Origin: Zelonia costaricensis
Lineage: Eukaryota; Euglenozoa; Kinetoplastea; Trypanosomatida; Trypanosomatidae
Direction: 5' to 3'
Length of the DNA stretch: 64,000 bases
NCBI GenBank assembly: GCA_030849075.1
Contig: JASAOO010003489.1
Coordinates: 1 to 64,000 of the forward strand
Shown here: in pieces, positions 54,943 to 64,000 of the stretch
Position numbering within the stretch: position 1 is the stretch's first letter
How the letters are laid out: every line of letters begins with the position of its first letter
The notes under the pieces: model-generated
What the model was told of the DNA's origin: nothing
Database searches by the model: none
What the model saw: only the letters and a program-made list of their open reading frames with translations
Position numbers and translations under genes: made by a program

Positions 54943-55446
54943 CTACGCACGAGCGAAGATGAGGCGCGTCACGTCCTTCTCGCGCTCCGTCACGACAGTG
55001 TGGGTGCCGCGCAGGGCGAAGCCCTCCTCCTCCAGGGCCTCCATGATCACAAGGAAGATCATGGCGCGGCCCTTCTGGTCACAGTAGTGCTGGCCGAGGT
55101 CGATGCGCCAGCTCTTGTAGCCCTCGTTGCTCTCCCCGTTTGCGCCAGCCCCCGCCGCGCCGGCAGCGGATCCGTTCTGGCTGCCCTCTGCCGACTCACC
55201 CGCCGGCGCGTTCACTCCGTCGCGCGGGGCCTCGATGCGGTTGGCCCCGTTGGACGCGTCCGCCGCGCCATTGCCGTTCGTCAGGAGGAACTTCGCCGAC
55301 TCGCCCGGGCGCTGTGTTGGCAGGCTCGTCGTGGTCTGCTTCGGCAGCGCGCGCTGAAGGGCATCAATGGTGTCCTGGCGGATGCTCGCCCCCTGGATCG
55401 TGATGGACGGGGGGTTGAAGGTGCAGGTGACGATGACGTTCGGCAT
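54943..55446 (-). CDS. Small two-block protein, 167 residues, function unknown
   Basis: The N-terminal block (about residues 1-55) starts MPNVIVTCTFNPPSITIQGA and looks like a short beta/helix unit. A linker of about 50 residues rich in Gly, Ala, Asn and Ser follows. The C-terminal block (about 110-167) is compact and constrained: KSWRIDLGQHYCDQKGRAM, FLVIMEALEEEGFALRGTH and VTEREKDVTRLIFARA, an alternation of strand, helix and strand. No membrane segment or signal is seen. I recognise no named family. The block style, with the low-complexity part confined to the linker, suggests a conserved small protein, possibly part of a paralogous set. The start is the ATG at 55446; the frame is open further upstream, but that sequence is Pro/Ser/Leu low complexity. 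The stop is TAG. Confidence 0.78.
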   Translation of the reverse strand: MPNVIVTCTFNPPSITIQGASIRQDTIDALQRALPKQTTTSLPTQRPGESAKFLLTNGNGAADASNGANRIEAPRDGVNAPAGESAEGSQNGSAAGAAGAGANGESNEGYKSWRIDLGQHYCDQKGRAMIFLVIMEALEEEGFALRGTHTVVTEREKDVTRLIFARA

Positions 55447-55964
55447 TGTTGGCGAGGAGGAGAGCGGTGAAAAGGAAGGGGGAAGCGTGTAACGTGGAAA
55501 GTGAGATGGCAGGGTGCAACGGCGGCGTGTGCGCAGGAGAAGGACGGAGTTGTGGAGGAGGCCAATGTGAGGGGGTGGCGAAGCTGAGCGGCGAGAACGA
55601 ATGGGAAGGGTGGAGCGTGTCAGTAGAGGTGGGGGCGCCGGCACCTGAGGAAGCTGCAGGCACGAGAGTCGCAGTGTGAGGCGCAACAAAAGCTGGGAAG
55701 CCGCGCTCGTGATCCATCGCCTCTCGCAGTGAGCCTCTTTCTCAAGCAATCCGTCGTGGCGCTTGTCGACCAGTTCCAGCAGAGAGAGAGAGACAGGCGC
55801 ACACGTTTGCGGCTGTATCGGCTCAAGTAGTTTATCTTGCTGCCGCGCCTTCACCGCTGAAGGACGGCACACTTCTTATGGCGTAAAACGTCCACACAAC
55901 AAAGGGACCAAGGTACACGCGTACACAAGCTGAGACACACGTGTGCCGCGTCACGCCAACTCCG
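55447..55964. other. Spacer between the 167- and 861-residue genes
   Basis: It is 518 bases of mostly purine-rich plus strand (55456-55500 and 55530-55630), i.e. pyrimidine-rich on the coding strand, without a long GT run. No credible gene is present. Confidence 0.7.
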
Positions 55965-58550
55965 TTAGCCCTCACCAGGCAGGCTGAACTCCACCGTGCG
56001 CCGCGACGCTCGCGTGGCGGACTTGCCCTCGTCCCGCACACCAGCCACTGCGTCACCGCCGTGCCCGCCAGACGCGCGAAGCTCGTCAGCCAGCGATGCA
56101 CGCGGCCTGCCGTGAAGACCGCCGCGGTCGCCGGCAGAGTCGGCGCGTGGCGTGTGGCCATGCCGGCCAGCGCGCAGGCTGCCGCTTCCCCGCTCCACCC
56201 GGATAAAGTCGCGGTTGCCACGCGACGAGACGAGAATAGGATCCGGGGCGGGTGCACCAACGGCAGCGTCGCTCGAGAGCCGCGAAAGCCCATCCCAGGA
56301 CCCGGCCGACCCACCCCCGCCGCGACGGGGCGCGGCGACGCTGCTGTCCTGCTGGGGGAGGAAGGACCTGCTGTGGGCGATGGAGGAGACCATGGGGGTG
56401 CTCAGGGCGGAGTTGAGGTAGGAGGCCGAGGCGGTGGTGTTGCTCGAGAGCTGGGAGAAGCCACCCGGGCCGGGCGTGGCATTCGGCGCGCGCGCCGGCG
56501 GCGCAGAGGAGTCCCAGGCCTCGACACGACTCTTGAACAACGGGGACGCAGTGGTGGCTGTCGCAGGGTGGCTGGCCACCGGCGCGGGGAGCCACTGCGT
56601 ACACCCTGACATGGGGCTGTGGCTCGTGTAGGACTTCGACGTCGGCACCGTGCCCGGGAAGGACGCGAACGGATGCCCGCTGTCTGCCCCCCACGGCAAG
56701 CCCGGCGACGCCGCTGCACCTGTGGCCGGCGCTGCCCAGCTACCGCCGACGCCATCGGCCGACGCCTCCCGTGCACGCCGCCGCTGGCGCTGGGGCCCCG
56801 CCGGTAGCATCGGCTCCACCGTTGGATCGGCGGCAGGTGCGCCAACCGGGAACGTGTCCGTCACAAACAAGTGCGAGATGTAGGGGAAGCCCGGAAGCCA
56901 CGACAGCGCCGTCCCCACCGCGTTGTAGCGCGGCATCAGCAGCGGCTGCTCGGCTGCTGCGCCGCTCTCGGCAACCCCCTCCGCGCGGTGCCGTGCCCGG
57001 GGCGGCTCGTACAAGTCACGCCGATCCCCCGAGAGCCCCGCCATCGCCGCGGCTGCCAAGGCGCTCGCTGACGCCGGGGGCACTAGAGGCGGCGCAGCAC
57101 GCGACACTGCTAGAGCCGCAGACCCGGTGGCGACCGGCGCCTCCTCCTCGCCCAGGCTTTTCCGCACGTACCGCCACACCCCAGACGCCACGCGACCACA
57201 CCCCTGCACCGTGCGGTACACCAAGCTGCGTGAGGGCACGTCCGCTGTCACACCTCCGCCCACGCCGCCGCCCCGCCTCGGTGACCCTGCCCCGTAACGC
57301 CGCACGTACGCTGCCTCCATCAGCGTCATGGGAACGTACCCCTCCAACCCCGCGGCACTCGCACGCCGGCGCCGCTCCACCTCCGACTCTCCCGCAGACG
57401 CGCCAACGCTGCTACTGTCCGTCGCGGGCCCGGCGCCATCGCGCGGACCGGAAAGGCCGGCGGCATCACCCCCTTGCAGCAGCGCCGTCCCACCTGCGAA
57501 GGCGGACGCGTCGCTGCCCGCGGCGCCGCCGCACGCCCAGGGCTCCACCACGCCCAGCTCCGCCACGACGACGCCGTCGCCACGCCCCATGGCCACCCGC
57601 GCGGCGCCCCAGTCCACCGCGTACGGACTCTGCGGGCTGAGAATGGCCGCGTACAGCCGCGCCGCCGACCCGCAGATGTGCCCAGGCGGCTTGTGCGCCT
57701 GCACCTCCGCCACTACCGCAGCCCGCAGCCCGGCGTCGTCGATGGGGCGGTCGCGCGGGTGCTGCAAGCGCCTCCGGCGCACGAGAAGGTCTACGAGCTG
57801 CGGGGTGGTGAGGTAGGTGAGGAGGGCCGCGTCGGTGTTCTCGGGCCCCGTGGCGAAGTCGCGCGCGGGGCGCACAACGAGGTGGGGCGCAGCGCCACGT
57901 GCGGCGGCGGACGACGCCGAGGGCGGCGACGGCGCCAGGGCGGGCAGTGCAACCCCGTCCACCCGCGCAGTCGCCCGCCGCGCCGCCGCCGCGGACGTGA
58001 AGACGCACAGCAGCACCGCGCCGGTGTAGATGGGCCTCCACGGCATGTCCGGGCTCGGGGGGCGAGCGACAAAGTAGAAGACAGCGGACAGCCCCTCCGC
58101 ACCGCCACTCCCGCCCCTCGTCGCGTCGCCCCGCACGTCCTCGTCAACTGCCACGCCGTCGGCCGTGACGGCGTTGAGGGCGGCGATGGCGTCGTGCACG
58201 TCGTTGACGAGGTGCTCGGACTGCAGAATGCCGAACAAGAAGGCACTCCGGTCGATCAGATCAGCGGAGGGGAACACAACGGTTCCGGCCACAGGGCCCA
58301 CTGTGGCGGCAGCGGAGAGAGGCGGCGCGGTGACGGAGGAAGCCGGTGCTCGCGCGGCATCCGGCGCCATCGCTGAGGCGATAGTGGTGGCGGGGGAGTC
58401 CGGCGACATCCCTACCCTTGCGATGCCCCCGGCGATGGTGGTGGCGCTGCCGCTCACGCTGCTTGGGCTCGTCCACCACCGCCCGTCCGTTGTGCTGGAC
58501 GACGGCACAAACCCCAGCGCCGTGCTCGTGCCCTCCGTCGACGAGAGCAT
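55965..58550 (-). CDS. Hypothetical protein, 861 residues
   Basis: I do not recognise this protein. After a disordered first 90 residues, about residues 92-330 look folded: ADLIDRSAFLFGILQSEHLV (about 96-115) with an adjoining helix, VFYFVARPPSPDMPWRPIY (about 157-175) with GAVLLCVFTSAA, then DAALLTYLTTPQLVDLLVRR and AVVAEVQAHKPPGHICGSAA. Further on, about 470-490 have RTVQGCGRVASGVWRYVRKS and about 565-590 have LSWLPGFPYISHLFVTD. The C-terminal third is Ser/Gly/Ala/Pro-rich, ending in REGK-type basic sequence and FSLPGEG. None of these match a catalytic motif I know. The hydrophobic stretches are too short or broken for clear membrane helices. The ATG at 58550 (MLSSTEGTS) is the first in frame; 27 further codons are reached only through TTG and read through repeats. 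The stop is TAA. Confidence 0.77.
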   Translation of the reverse strand: MLSSTEGTSTALGFVPSSSTTDGRWWTSPSSVSGSATTIAGGIARVGMSPDSPATTIASAMAPDAARAPASSVTAPPLSAAATVGPVAGTVVFPSADLIDRSAFLFGILQSEHLVNDVHDAIAALNAVTADGVAVDEDVRGDATRGGSGGAEGLSAVFYFVARPPSPDMPWRPIYTGAVLLCVFTSAAAARRATARVDGVALPALAPSPPSASSAAARGAAPHLVVRPARDFATGPENTDAALLTYLTTPQLVDLLVRRRRLQHPRDRPIDDAGLRAAVVAEVQAHKPPGHICGSAARLYAAILSPQSPYAVDWGAARVAMGRGDGVVVAELGVVEPWACGGAAGSDASAFAGGTALLQGGDAAGLSGPRDGAGPATDSSSVGASAGESEVERRRRASAAGLEGYVPMTLMEAAYVRRYGAGSPRRGGGVGGGVTADVPSRSLVYRTVQGCGRVASGVWRYVRKSLGEEEAPVATGSAALAVSRAAPPLVPPASASALAAAAMAGLSGDRRDLYEPPRARHRAEGVAESGAAAEQPLLMPRYNAVGTALSWLPGFPYISHLFVTDTFPVGAPAADPTVEPMLPAGPQRQRRRAREASADGVGGSWAAPATGAAASPGLPWGADSGHPFASFPGTVPTSKSYTSHSPMSGCTQWLPAPVASHPATATTASPLFKSRVEAWDSSAPPARAPNATPGPGGFSQLSSNTTASASYLNSALSTPMVSSIAHSRSFLPQQDSSVAAPRRGGGGSAGSWDGLSRLSSDAAVGAPAPDPILVSSRGNRDFIRVERGSGSLRAGRHGHTPRADSAGDRGGLHGRPRASLADELRASGGHGGDAVAGVRDEGKSATRASRRTVEFSLPGEG

Positions 58551-60858
58551 GACGTGTGTGTGGGGGGGAGGGTGAGTGTGGAGCTTTCGGAAATCTGACA
58601 AAGGAAAAGTGCAGCGCCAGGTCTGTGACAACCGGCGGCGACGTCAGTGGCCGACTCCACCTGAGGAGTGAGGCAGCAGCACACAAGATCTCAACAACAG
58701 CGACAACGAGGCAAGACTGCTTTTTGTCCTTTGCTTGCCGTTTCGGTGCAGTACGACAAGAAAAAAAAAAAGCCCGGGGGAAGGAAGCGGTCTATGAAGG
58801 GTCGCGTCTGGGGTGCGGTGTGTGTGTGTGTGTGTGTACTTGTCTGTGATGCAACACTGCCTGGATGTGCGGAAATACAAGACAGCTGGATGTGAAAAAA
58901 GGGGGGAAAGAGAACTTGCCGAGGCGCCGAAAAGGTGCGCCCACTTGGGTACGCCCGTGCTTCACAGCAGAAAAGAGAGCCGCAGTGTCGCCGCGGGCTG
59001 TCGTTCTCGGGGAGGGGAAGGGGGGGAAGAAAAAGTGGGAACGCAGGTGGCAGGGGGGGGGAGCTGACAGAAGACGGAGCGGCCTCGACACTTGGGAGCA
59101 GAACCCACACGGGGGGGAAGTAGAAGAGCTACGGCCCGCAGACGGCAACCTCAGCGTGTACACGGGGTGTTTGGGAGAGGCGTGTGTGGAAGAGTAGAGA
59201 CAGTACGGGACAGCCGCACCAGACACGGTGCACCAATCGCCGCGATGACTCGGCGTACGAAGTCAGTATAGCAGCCGCGCAGGTCGGGGAACCGCACACC
59301 GACAGCGTCGCAGAGTTGAGCACGGAGGAGACAGCAGCACGTGTGTGTGTATGTGTGTGTTTGTGTGTGTGAACGCAGGTCAGTGTATGCTCGGCATGAA
59401 GCAGAGAGAAAGCGCGGACGTCAGCCCAGGCCATTAGCAAGAACGAGGAGTTGGGATGGGCAAGGGCGTTGATGCGGGAGAAGATAACCGGCAATTAGCA
59501 TTGCAGCTGATGCCCCGCTTAGGACATAGGAAAGACTGGGTTTGACAGCTTGCCTTCCGCCTGCCTTTCTTGCAACCGACTTCGCATGCACGACTGCGTC
59601 GCAGTATAGGCCCTCGAGAGGCAGCGGCGTTTGGGCGGTTTGCGCAGCGAAGCAGCGCAGCCCAGGAGAAGCTCGCCTATCCACGTCGACACCCCAGCAG
59701 TGCGGCTGCACGCCAGACGCCGTCAGAGCGTAGGCATCACCTTGATCGTGGTGCTCACGGACCAGGGCGGCACGCCACGTGCTGCGCCCAGCCTCTTTTT
59801 TTTTTTGCGAGACGACATCGTTTTTGATATGTGCGTTGTGTGTGTGTGAGAGTTTTTCTTCTTTTGGCGGTGATGCGGCACGTCTACGCGGGGAAGGAAG
59901 CAAGAAGCACATAGCCGCCGAGGGGTTTTGGAAAGTGGGGAGGGGCAGCTCTCAACTGGAGGAGGGGGAGACACTGACAGCCACGGGGAAAAGGCAAGAG
60001 GCACATGTGTGAGCACCCCACGTGCATCCAACGCCGCCCACGTACGCACAGGGAGACGCAGATTGGAAGCACGCAGACAACGGTGCGGAATGAAGCGCAA
60101 ACCGGCTCCCAGCAGGCTTCCACCACGGTGGGGAGCATCGCGCGAAAAGAGGAAGCGAGGGAGGCGGCGGCGATCCTCGCGGCGAGTCTTTAACACGGAG
60201 AAGCCGCACGCAAAAAAGACGAGAGTGACATCTAAGCATGCACACGAACACGCGCACCATCACCAACGGTATCAGGAGGTGGAACCCACAGAAGCGGAGA
60301 GCAGTAAAGTTGGCGTACCCAACGACGAGAATACTAGACTGCGAAAGGAGAGCACAAAAAAGAAAGAGGGGCTTTGTTGTCCAGACAGTGGCCTGAGAGG
60401 GAGGGTAGAGGCCGCGGAGGTCAGGAAGGGGGAAGGGAAGAGTGCCCACGGCAGAGCCGCACGAGCGTTCCGTGCATGTCTGCCCGTGTTCGTTTGTTTT
60501 CAACTCGCCTCCACTCTTCTCTTCACTTCTCCCTCCCCCCACCCCGCCCCCCCCCCCTCCTCTCATCCCTCACCTCTCCTCCAGGAAAGCACATCAGCAC
60601 GTCTGTGGAGACCCGCCATCTCTTGCACAACACACGACACAAGGAGGAAAGGGGGGAGAACGATCCCGTTGTTCCAGGCTGGCAGAAGCAGGGAAGCAGG
60701 GCGCGCACGTGCTCCAAACGCATACGCGTACGCACGTGTGTGTGTGTGTGTGCGTGTGTGTCGGTCCTTCGTTTTGCGCACGAGATGGCACGCGGCGGTG
60801 GAGACGAAGAATGAGCAGTGCGTCGGCGCGCCTTCCACCGCACTTCAACACACGCGCG

Positions 60859-60909
60859 CCACTTCCATGGGCCCTCTGCGATATGGAGAGCGAGGGCCCA
60901 TGGAAGTGG
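60859..60909. repeat. 18-bp perfect inverted repeat with 15-base loop
   Basis: The left arm CCACTTCCATGGGCCCTC (60859-60876) is the exact reverse complement of 60892-60909. Two more pairs follow outward after one mismatch or wobble. It would fold as a stable stem in RNA and lies about 1.5 kb past the kinase stop codon. Confidence 0.9.
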
Positions 60910-61176
60910 TGCAAGGCTTGAAAGACTCCCTACACACGTACACCCTCACGCGTACTTGGAAAGAAGCACTGGGCGTACGGCACGGCAGAAAATGGGCCCA
61001 TCCACGAGGGAGAAGCGACTGGATGGAACGCGGATGAAGGAAGGGCGGTGATGGAGAACGAGAGAAACAGGCGGACAGTACACACAGAAATGCATGGAGG
61101 AGAGGAAGGGGCCAACAACAACGCAACACAAAGGAGGGGTAGAGGCGAATGAAAAGTCGGACAAGAAAGCGAGCAC

Positions 61177-61204
61177 GCACACCGACTCGCGCACACCGAC
61201 TCGC
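61177..61204. repeat. 14-bp tandem repeat, two copies
   Basis: The unit GCACACCGACTCGC occurs twice without a spacer, then passes into a CA/CG-rich stretch. No role is evident. Confidence 0.85.
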
Positions 61205-62428
61205 GCACACACACGCGCGCGAAACGCACGAGGAAAACAAAAAGAGAAAGATGAATCTCCCGCTTGCGCAGGAAAGAGGGCAACTCCTCACGCCGCCATG
61301 TACGAGTGTTGAAGTGGGCAAGAGAAGCGTTCCAGAAGCGCGCGGCGACGCTGGCGAGGTGCACAGGTTTACATACTGACGGAGGGAAGAGGTCGCAGAC
61401 AGACAGACAAACACACAACACGCCGTGCCTGTCGGTTCGACCACAACGGAGTGAAGATCACGGACAGCTGAGGCAGAAACAAGGCAAAGCGAGAAGAGAG
61501 GAGAAAAAGGGGGGTGTCAGTCACATCAAACGGTGAAGAACCAAAACGACAAAAAAGGAAAAAAAATGGAGTCCAACGAGGGGGGGAGCAGGGCAAAGAC
61601 ATCGAGGCCCGGGGACGAGGGAAATACGCGGGGGGAGGGGGGGGGCAGGTCACCCGCGACCGCGGCGTTCGTGGCCTGAGCCACGAACAGCGAAGGGAAG
61701 GGGAGAGAGAGAGCAACATAGGCGCGAAACGTCGCGAAAAGAGAAAGGCAGTGAAGATGCACCGCAGTGCCACCCGTCGTGAGAGAGCCCCCCCCCCCAC
61801 ACACACACACACCACGACAGTGCGGAGAGAGGTTGTGGGGGGAAACGAGCAGGAGAAAGAGAAGGGGCAGCAAGACGGCGACACTATGATGAAAGAGACA
61901 GAACGGGAAGAGACGGTGCGCACATACACACAAACGCGCATCAGTGCACAAAAGACCAAAATGAAGAGAAACACAAACAGCGCGCTGGAGGGTGACATGC
62001 ACGATTGGAAAGGAAGGAAGAAGGGAAAGGGCGGTCAGCGCAGGAAAGGAGAGCGGATGCGAACGAAGGAGAACGACTGAGACTGGGTGTGCGTGTGTGT
62101 GTGTAGAGCAGAGAGAGAGCGGGTCACCCGGACACAAAACACCGAGCACCAAAATGGAGGACGCGTGTTGCGCGGGGAGGCTGCCAGCAGTCCAAGTCAG
62201 GGCGCGCGTGCGTCTGTGTACGCGTGTGCACTGATGCGCTAAAGGCGGGAGACAAGAAGACCGCAAAGGCGTGAGGAAGGTAGGGACGAGAAGAGAGCAC
62301 GACGGCGATTGGCACGAGAGGCACGCCTCAGTTTTTTGCCATTCCTTTTCGCGTTGCGCCTCTCCTCGTCTATTGAGCTCTTTCTTGCTGCCTTTTTCTT
62401 TTTTGCTGCGGAAAGGGCGCCCGGCAGC

Positions 62429-64000
62429 TCAGATCTCCTCCCCGGCGTCGGCGGTCGTGTTCACCAGCCGCGACGAGTCCAACGACACGGCGCTGCCGTC
62501 GTCGGACTGCAGGTCAAAGCCGTCACCGATGCCGCCGGTGCTGCTCGTGTGCCCGCTCGTGCCGGAAACCTGCGTGCCGCCAACGGGACCGCCACCGCCA
62601 CCGCCCCGGCCGCCGTTGCGGTGAAATGCCTGTTGCTGCTGCTGTATCTGCGAGCGGCGACGGCGCGCTACGACAGTGACCATCCACGTGTGAATAGACG
62701 TGTCGCCGGGCTGCAGGATCGGGTGGTAGAAGAGGTCGGCGGCCGTCCCGCGCTCGTTGGGGTTGCGCTGCAGGCAGCCCAGCAGGAAGTCTCGCACCCC
62801 TGACACGTCGCACTCGATGGGCAGCTCGCTGTCTTCGCCCATGGCGCGATAGTACTCGCACATCTCGGGCAGGCCCAGCGCGTGCTGCGGCAGCTCGACA
62901 GAGAGCACCTCGGCGGCGATGCAGCCAATCGACCACACGTCGCAGGCCCGCCCGTACGGGTCCCCCACGAGGATCTCGGGCGCCATGTACGCAAAGGTGC
63001 CCTTGATGAGTCGAAGATCGCCGCCGTGCTTGTGCACCGCCGTGCCGAAGTCGGTGATCTTGGCGTGTCCCTGGCGGAAGAGTACGTTGTCCGGCTTCAG
63101 GTCTCGGTGGACAATTCGCATGTTGTGCAGGTACGCTACGGCGCTGATGATCTCGCGGAGGATCAGCTTGATCTCTGGCGGGTTCACCAGCTTCCCGCTG
63201 TGAATCAATGAGCTGAGCGAGCCGCCGGTGCAAAGCTCCATGAAGATGGAGATGCAGTTGTCATCCCGCTCGCAGAAGTAGTAGCGCACGATGTTTGGAT
63301 GCTGCAGCGAGCTCATGATCTCCACCTCCTGCGCAATCTCGCGCAGCTGCGAGCCGACGGCGGCAGCGGTGGTGGCGCCGCCGCCGCCCTCGCCTGAGAC
63401 GTGTTGACTCGCCCCGCCGCCGTGCGGCTGCTCCTCCTCATCCTTGTCGGAGTCCTCCTCCTTGAGGTACATCCGCTTCACCGCGCACTTGCCCCCGGTG
63501 CTCTCCATCTCAGCCTCAAACACGTTGCCGAAGGCGCCACCGCCGAGTCGGCGGCCCAGCGTGTACGGTGGGACCTGGTACGGCTGGGCCGACGAGTACT
63601 GCTGCCCCGGCTGCTGCGGCTCGTGATGGAGCATGGCTGGGAATGAGGTGCTGCCCAGCTCCGCCTCGACCCCGATGCCAGCCAGCAGGAGGGTGTTGAG
63701 GGCTGCGGCGGAGAAGGGCGCCTGCAGCCGTGCCGACGGCGGCACGCTCACCGGGTACGTTCCGGGGACGCGACAAAAGAAGAAGACGGGCCGCCGGTCG
63801 ACCTGCAGCCACGACAGCGCTGTCTCCAGCGCCGCAGACCCCGCTGGGGCGTCGGGGGCGTGGATCAGGATGACCTTGAATCGCTCCGATCCGTGCCGGA
63901 ACGCCTTGTCCAGTGCCTTGAGGTCGTTCACGCGCAGCACCATGAAGCTGCGGTCCCACAGCAGCGGCGCCACCTGCGCGAGCACCGGGGCGGCCCTGCA
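62429..64000 (-). CDS. STE11-like Ser/Thr protein kinase with N-terminal receiver-like domain, 5' end beyond window
   Basis: 523 residues are visible. The frame stays open to the right edge, so the N-terminus is missing. The kinase domain (about visible residues 145-428) has every key motif: Gly loop GGGAFGNVFEAE (about 153-164), Lys in CAVKRM (175), helix-C Glu in AQEVEIM (about 225), gatekeeper region IFMELCTGGSL, catalytic HRDLKPDNV (Asp about 300), DFGTAVH (Asp about 317), GTFAYMAPEIL (about 334-344) and DVWSIGCIAAEV. The pattern is that of STE/MAPKKK kinases, which phosphorylate MAP kinase kinases. An acidic, Gly-rich insert of about 35 residues sits between the ATP-binding Lys and helix C. 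Before the kinase, about residues 15-105 show strand-helix alternation like a response-regulator receiver fold. A Gly/Gln-rich tail of about 95 residues follows the kinase. It is intact and probably active. Confidence 0.93.
   Translation of the reverse strand, partial: CRAAPVLAQVAPLLWDRSFMVLRVNDLKALDKAFRHGSERFKVILIHAPDAPAGSAALETALSWLQVDRRPVFFFCRVPGTYPVSVPPSARLQAPFSAAALNTLLLAGIGVEAELGSTSFPAMLHHEPQQPGQQYSSAQPYQVPPYTLGRRLGGGAFGNVFEAEMESTGGKCAVKRMYLKEEDSDKDEEEQPHGGGASQHVSGEGGGGATTAAAVGSQLREIAQEVEIMSSLQHPNIVRYYFCERDDNCISIFMELCTGGSLSSLIHSGKLVNPPEIKLILREIISAVAYLHNMRIVHRDLKPDNVLFRQGHAKITDFGTAVHKHGGDLRLIKGTFAYMAPEILVGDPYGRACDVWSIGCIAAEVLSVELPQHALGLPEMCEYYRAMGEDSELPIECDVSGVRDFLLGCLQRNPNERGTAADLFYHPILQPGDTSIHTWMVTVVARRRRSQIQQQQQAFHRNGGRGGGGGGPVGGTQVSGTSGHTSSTGGIGDGFDLQSDDGSAVSLDSSRLVNTTADAGEEI

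Larger units (their letters stand above)
58551..62428. other. 3.9-kb spacer upstream of the 861-residue gene
   Basis: The largest spacer. It contains GT runs at about 58818-58837 and 59341-59371, a poly-A run at about 58761-58771, poly-T at about 59797-59806, an 18-bp hairpin at 60859-60909, a 14-bp tandem repeat at 61177-61204 and a CA run at about 61798-61812. One minus-strand frame at about 59421-59912 is less repetitive than its neighbours, but I cannot support it as a gene. Otherwise it is GC-rich low-complexity sequence. Confidence 0.65.

Noticed and set aside
59421..59912. Minus-strand frame of 163 codons with relatively normal composition
   Set aside because: It starts in repetitive sequence, an overlapping neighbouring frame (59129-59494) looks equally open, and no recognisable motif or domain is present. 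It was left as part of the spacer.

Overview
The window reads as nuclear DNA of a trypanosomatid flagellate of the Leishmania/Crithidia group. It is very GC-rich. All thirteen protein genes I can support lie on the minus strand in one head-to-tail array without visible introns. They are separated by 0.5-4 kb spacers full of CA/GT microsatellites, homopurine/homopyrimidine tracts and GC-rich low-complexity sequence. That is the layout of a kinetoplastid directional (polycistronic) gene cluster, in which mRNAs are made by trans-splicing and polyadenylation rather than from single-gene promoters. No bacterial-type promoters, ribosome binding sites, terminators, rRNA, tRNA, CRISPR or insertion sequences were recognised.

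The transcription order runs from high to low coordinates. It is: a STE11-like protein kinase (5' end cut by the window edge), an 861-aa unknown protein, a 167-aa two-block protein, a 434-aa multi-pass membrane protein, an 842-aa unknown, a 308-aa unknown, a 2636-aa disordered protein, a 165-aa protein with a mitochondrial-type leader, a class II glycerate kinase with large insertions, a 993-aa unknown, a 218-aa protein resembling ribosome-biogenesis factor Slx9, a giant 5459-aa disordered protein, and a VDAC-type mitochondrial porin. Functions can be named with confidence only for the kinase, the glycerate kinase and the porin; the Slx9 call is tentative. The genes do not form one pathway, as expected for a trypanosomatid cluster.

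Start codons are the first in-frame ATG. Several open frames run further upstream only through GTG or TTG, which I did not use. Spacers longer than 300 bases are described individually. From memory, a VDAC and a STE11 kinase occur on Leishmania chromosome 2, so synteny with that chromosome is likely but needs an alignment.

The main points for a second look are: the very large stop-free disordered proteins, a receiver-like domain in front of the kinase, the insertion-laden glycerate kinase, a ~410-bp imperfect tandem duplication joined at an ambiguous base, an 18-bp perfect hairpin in a spacer, and a tendency for GT runs (plus strand) to sit before gene starts and CA runs after gene ends. I did not find convincing evidence of a wholly new biological system.
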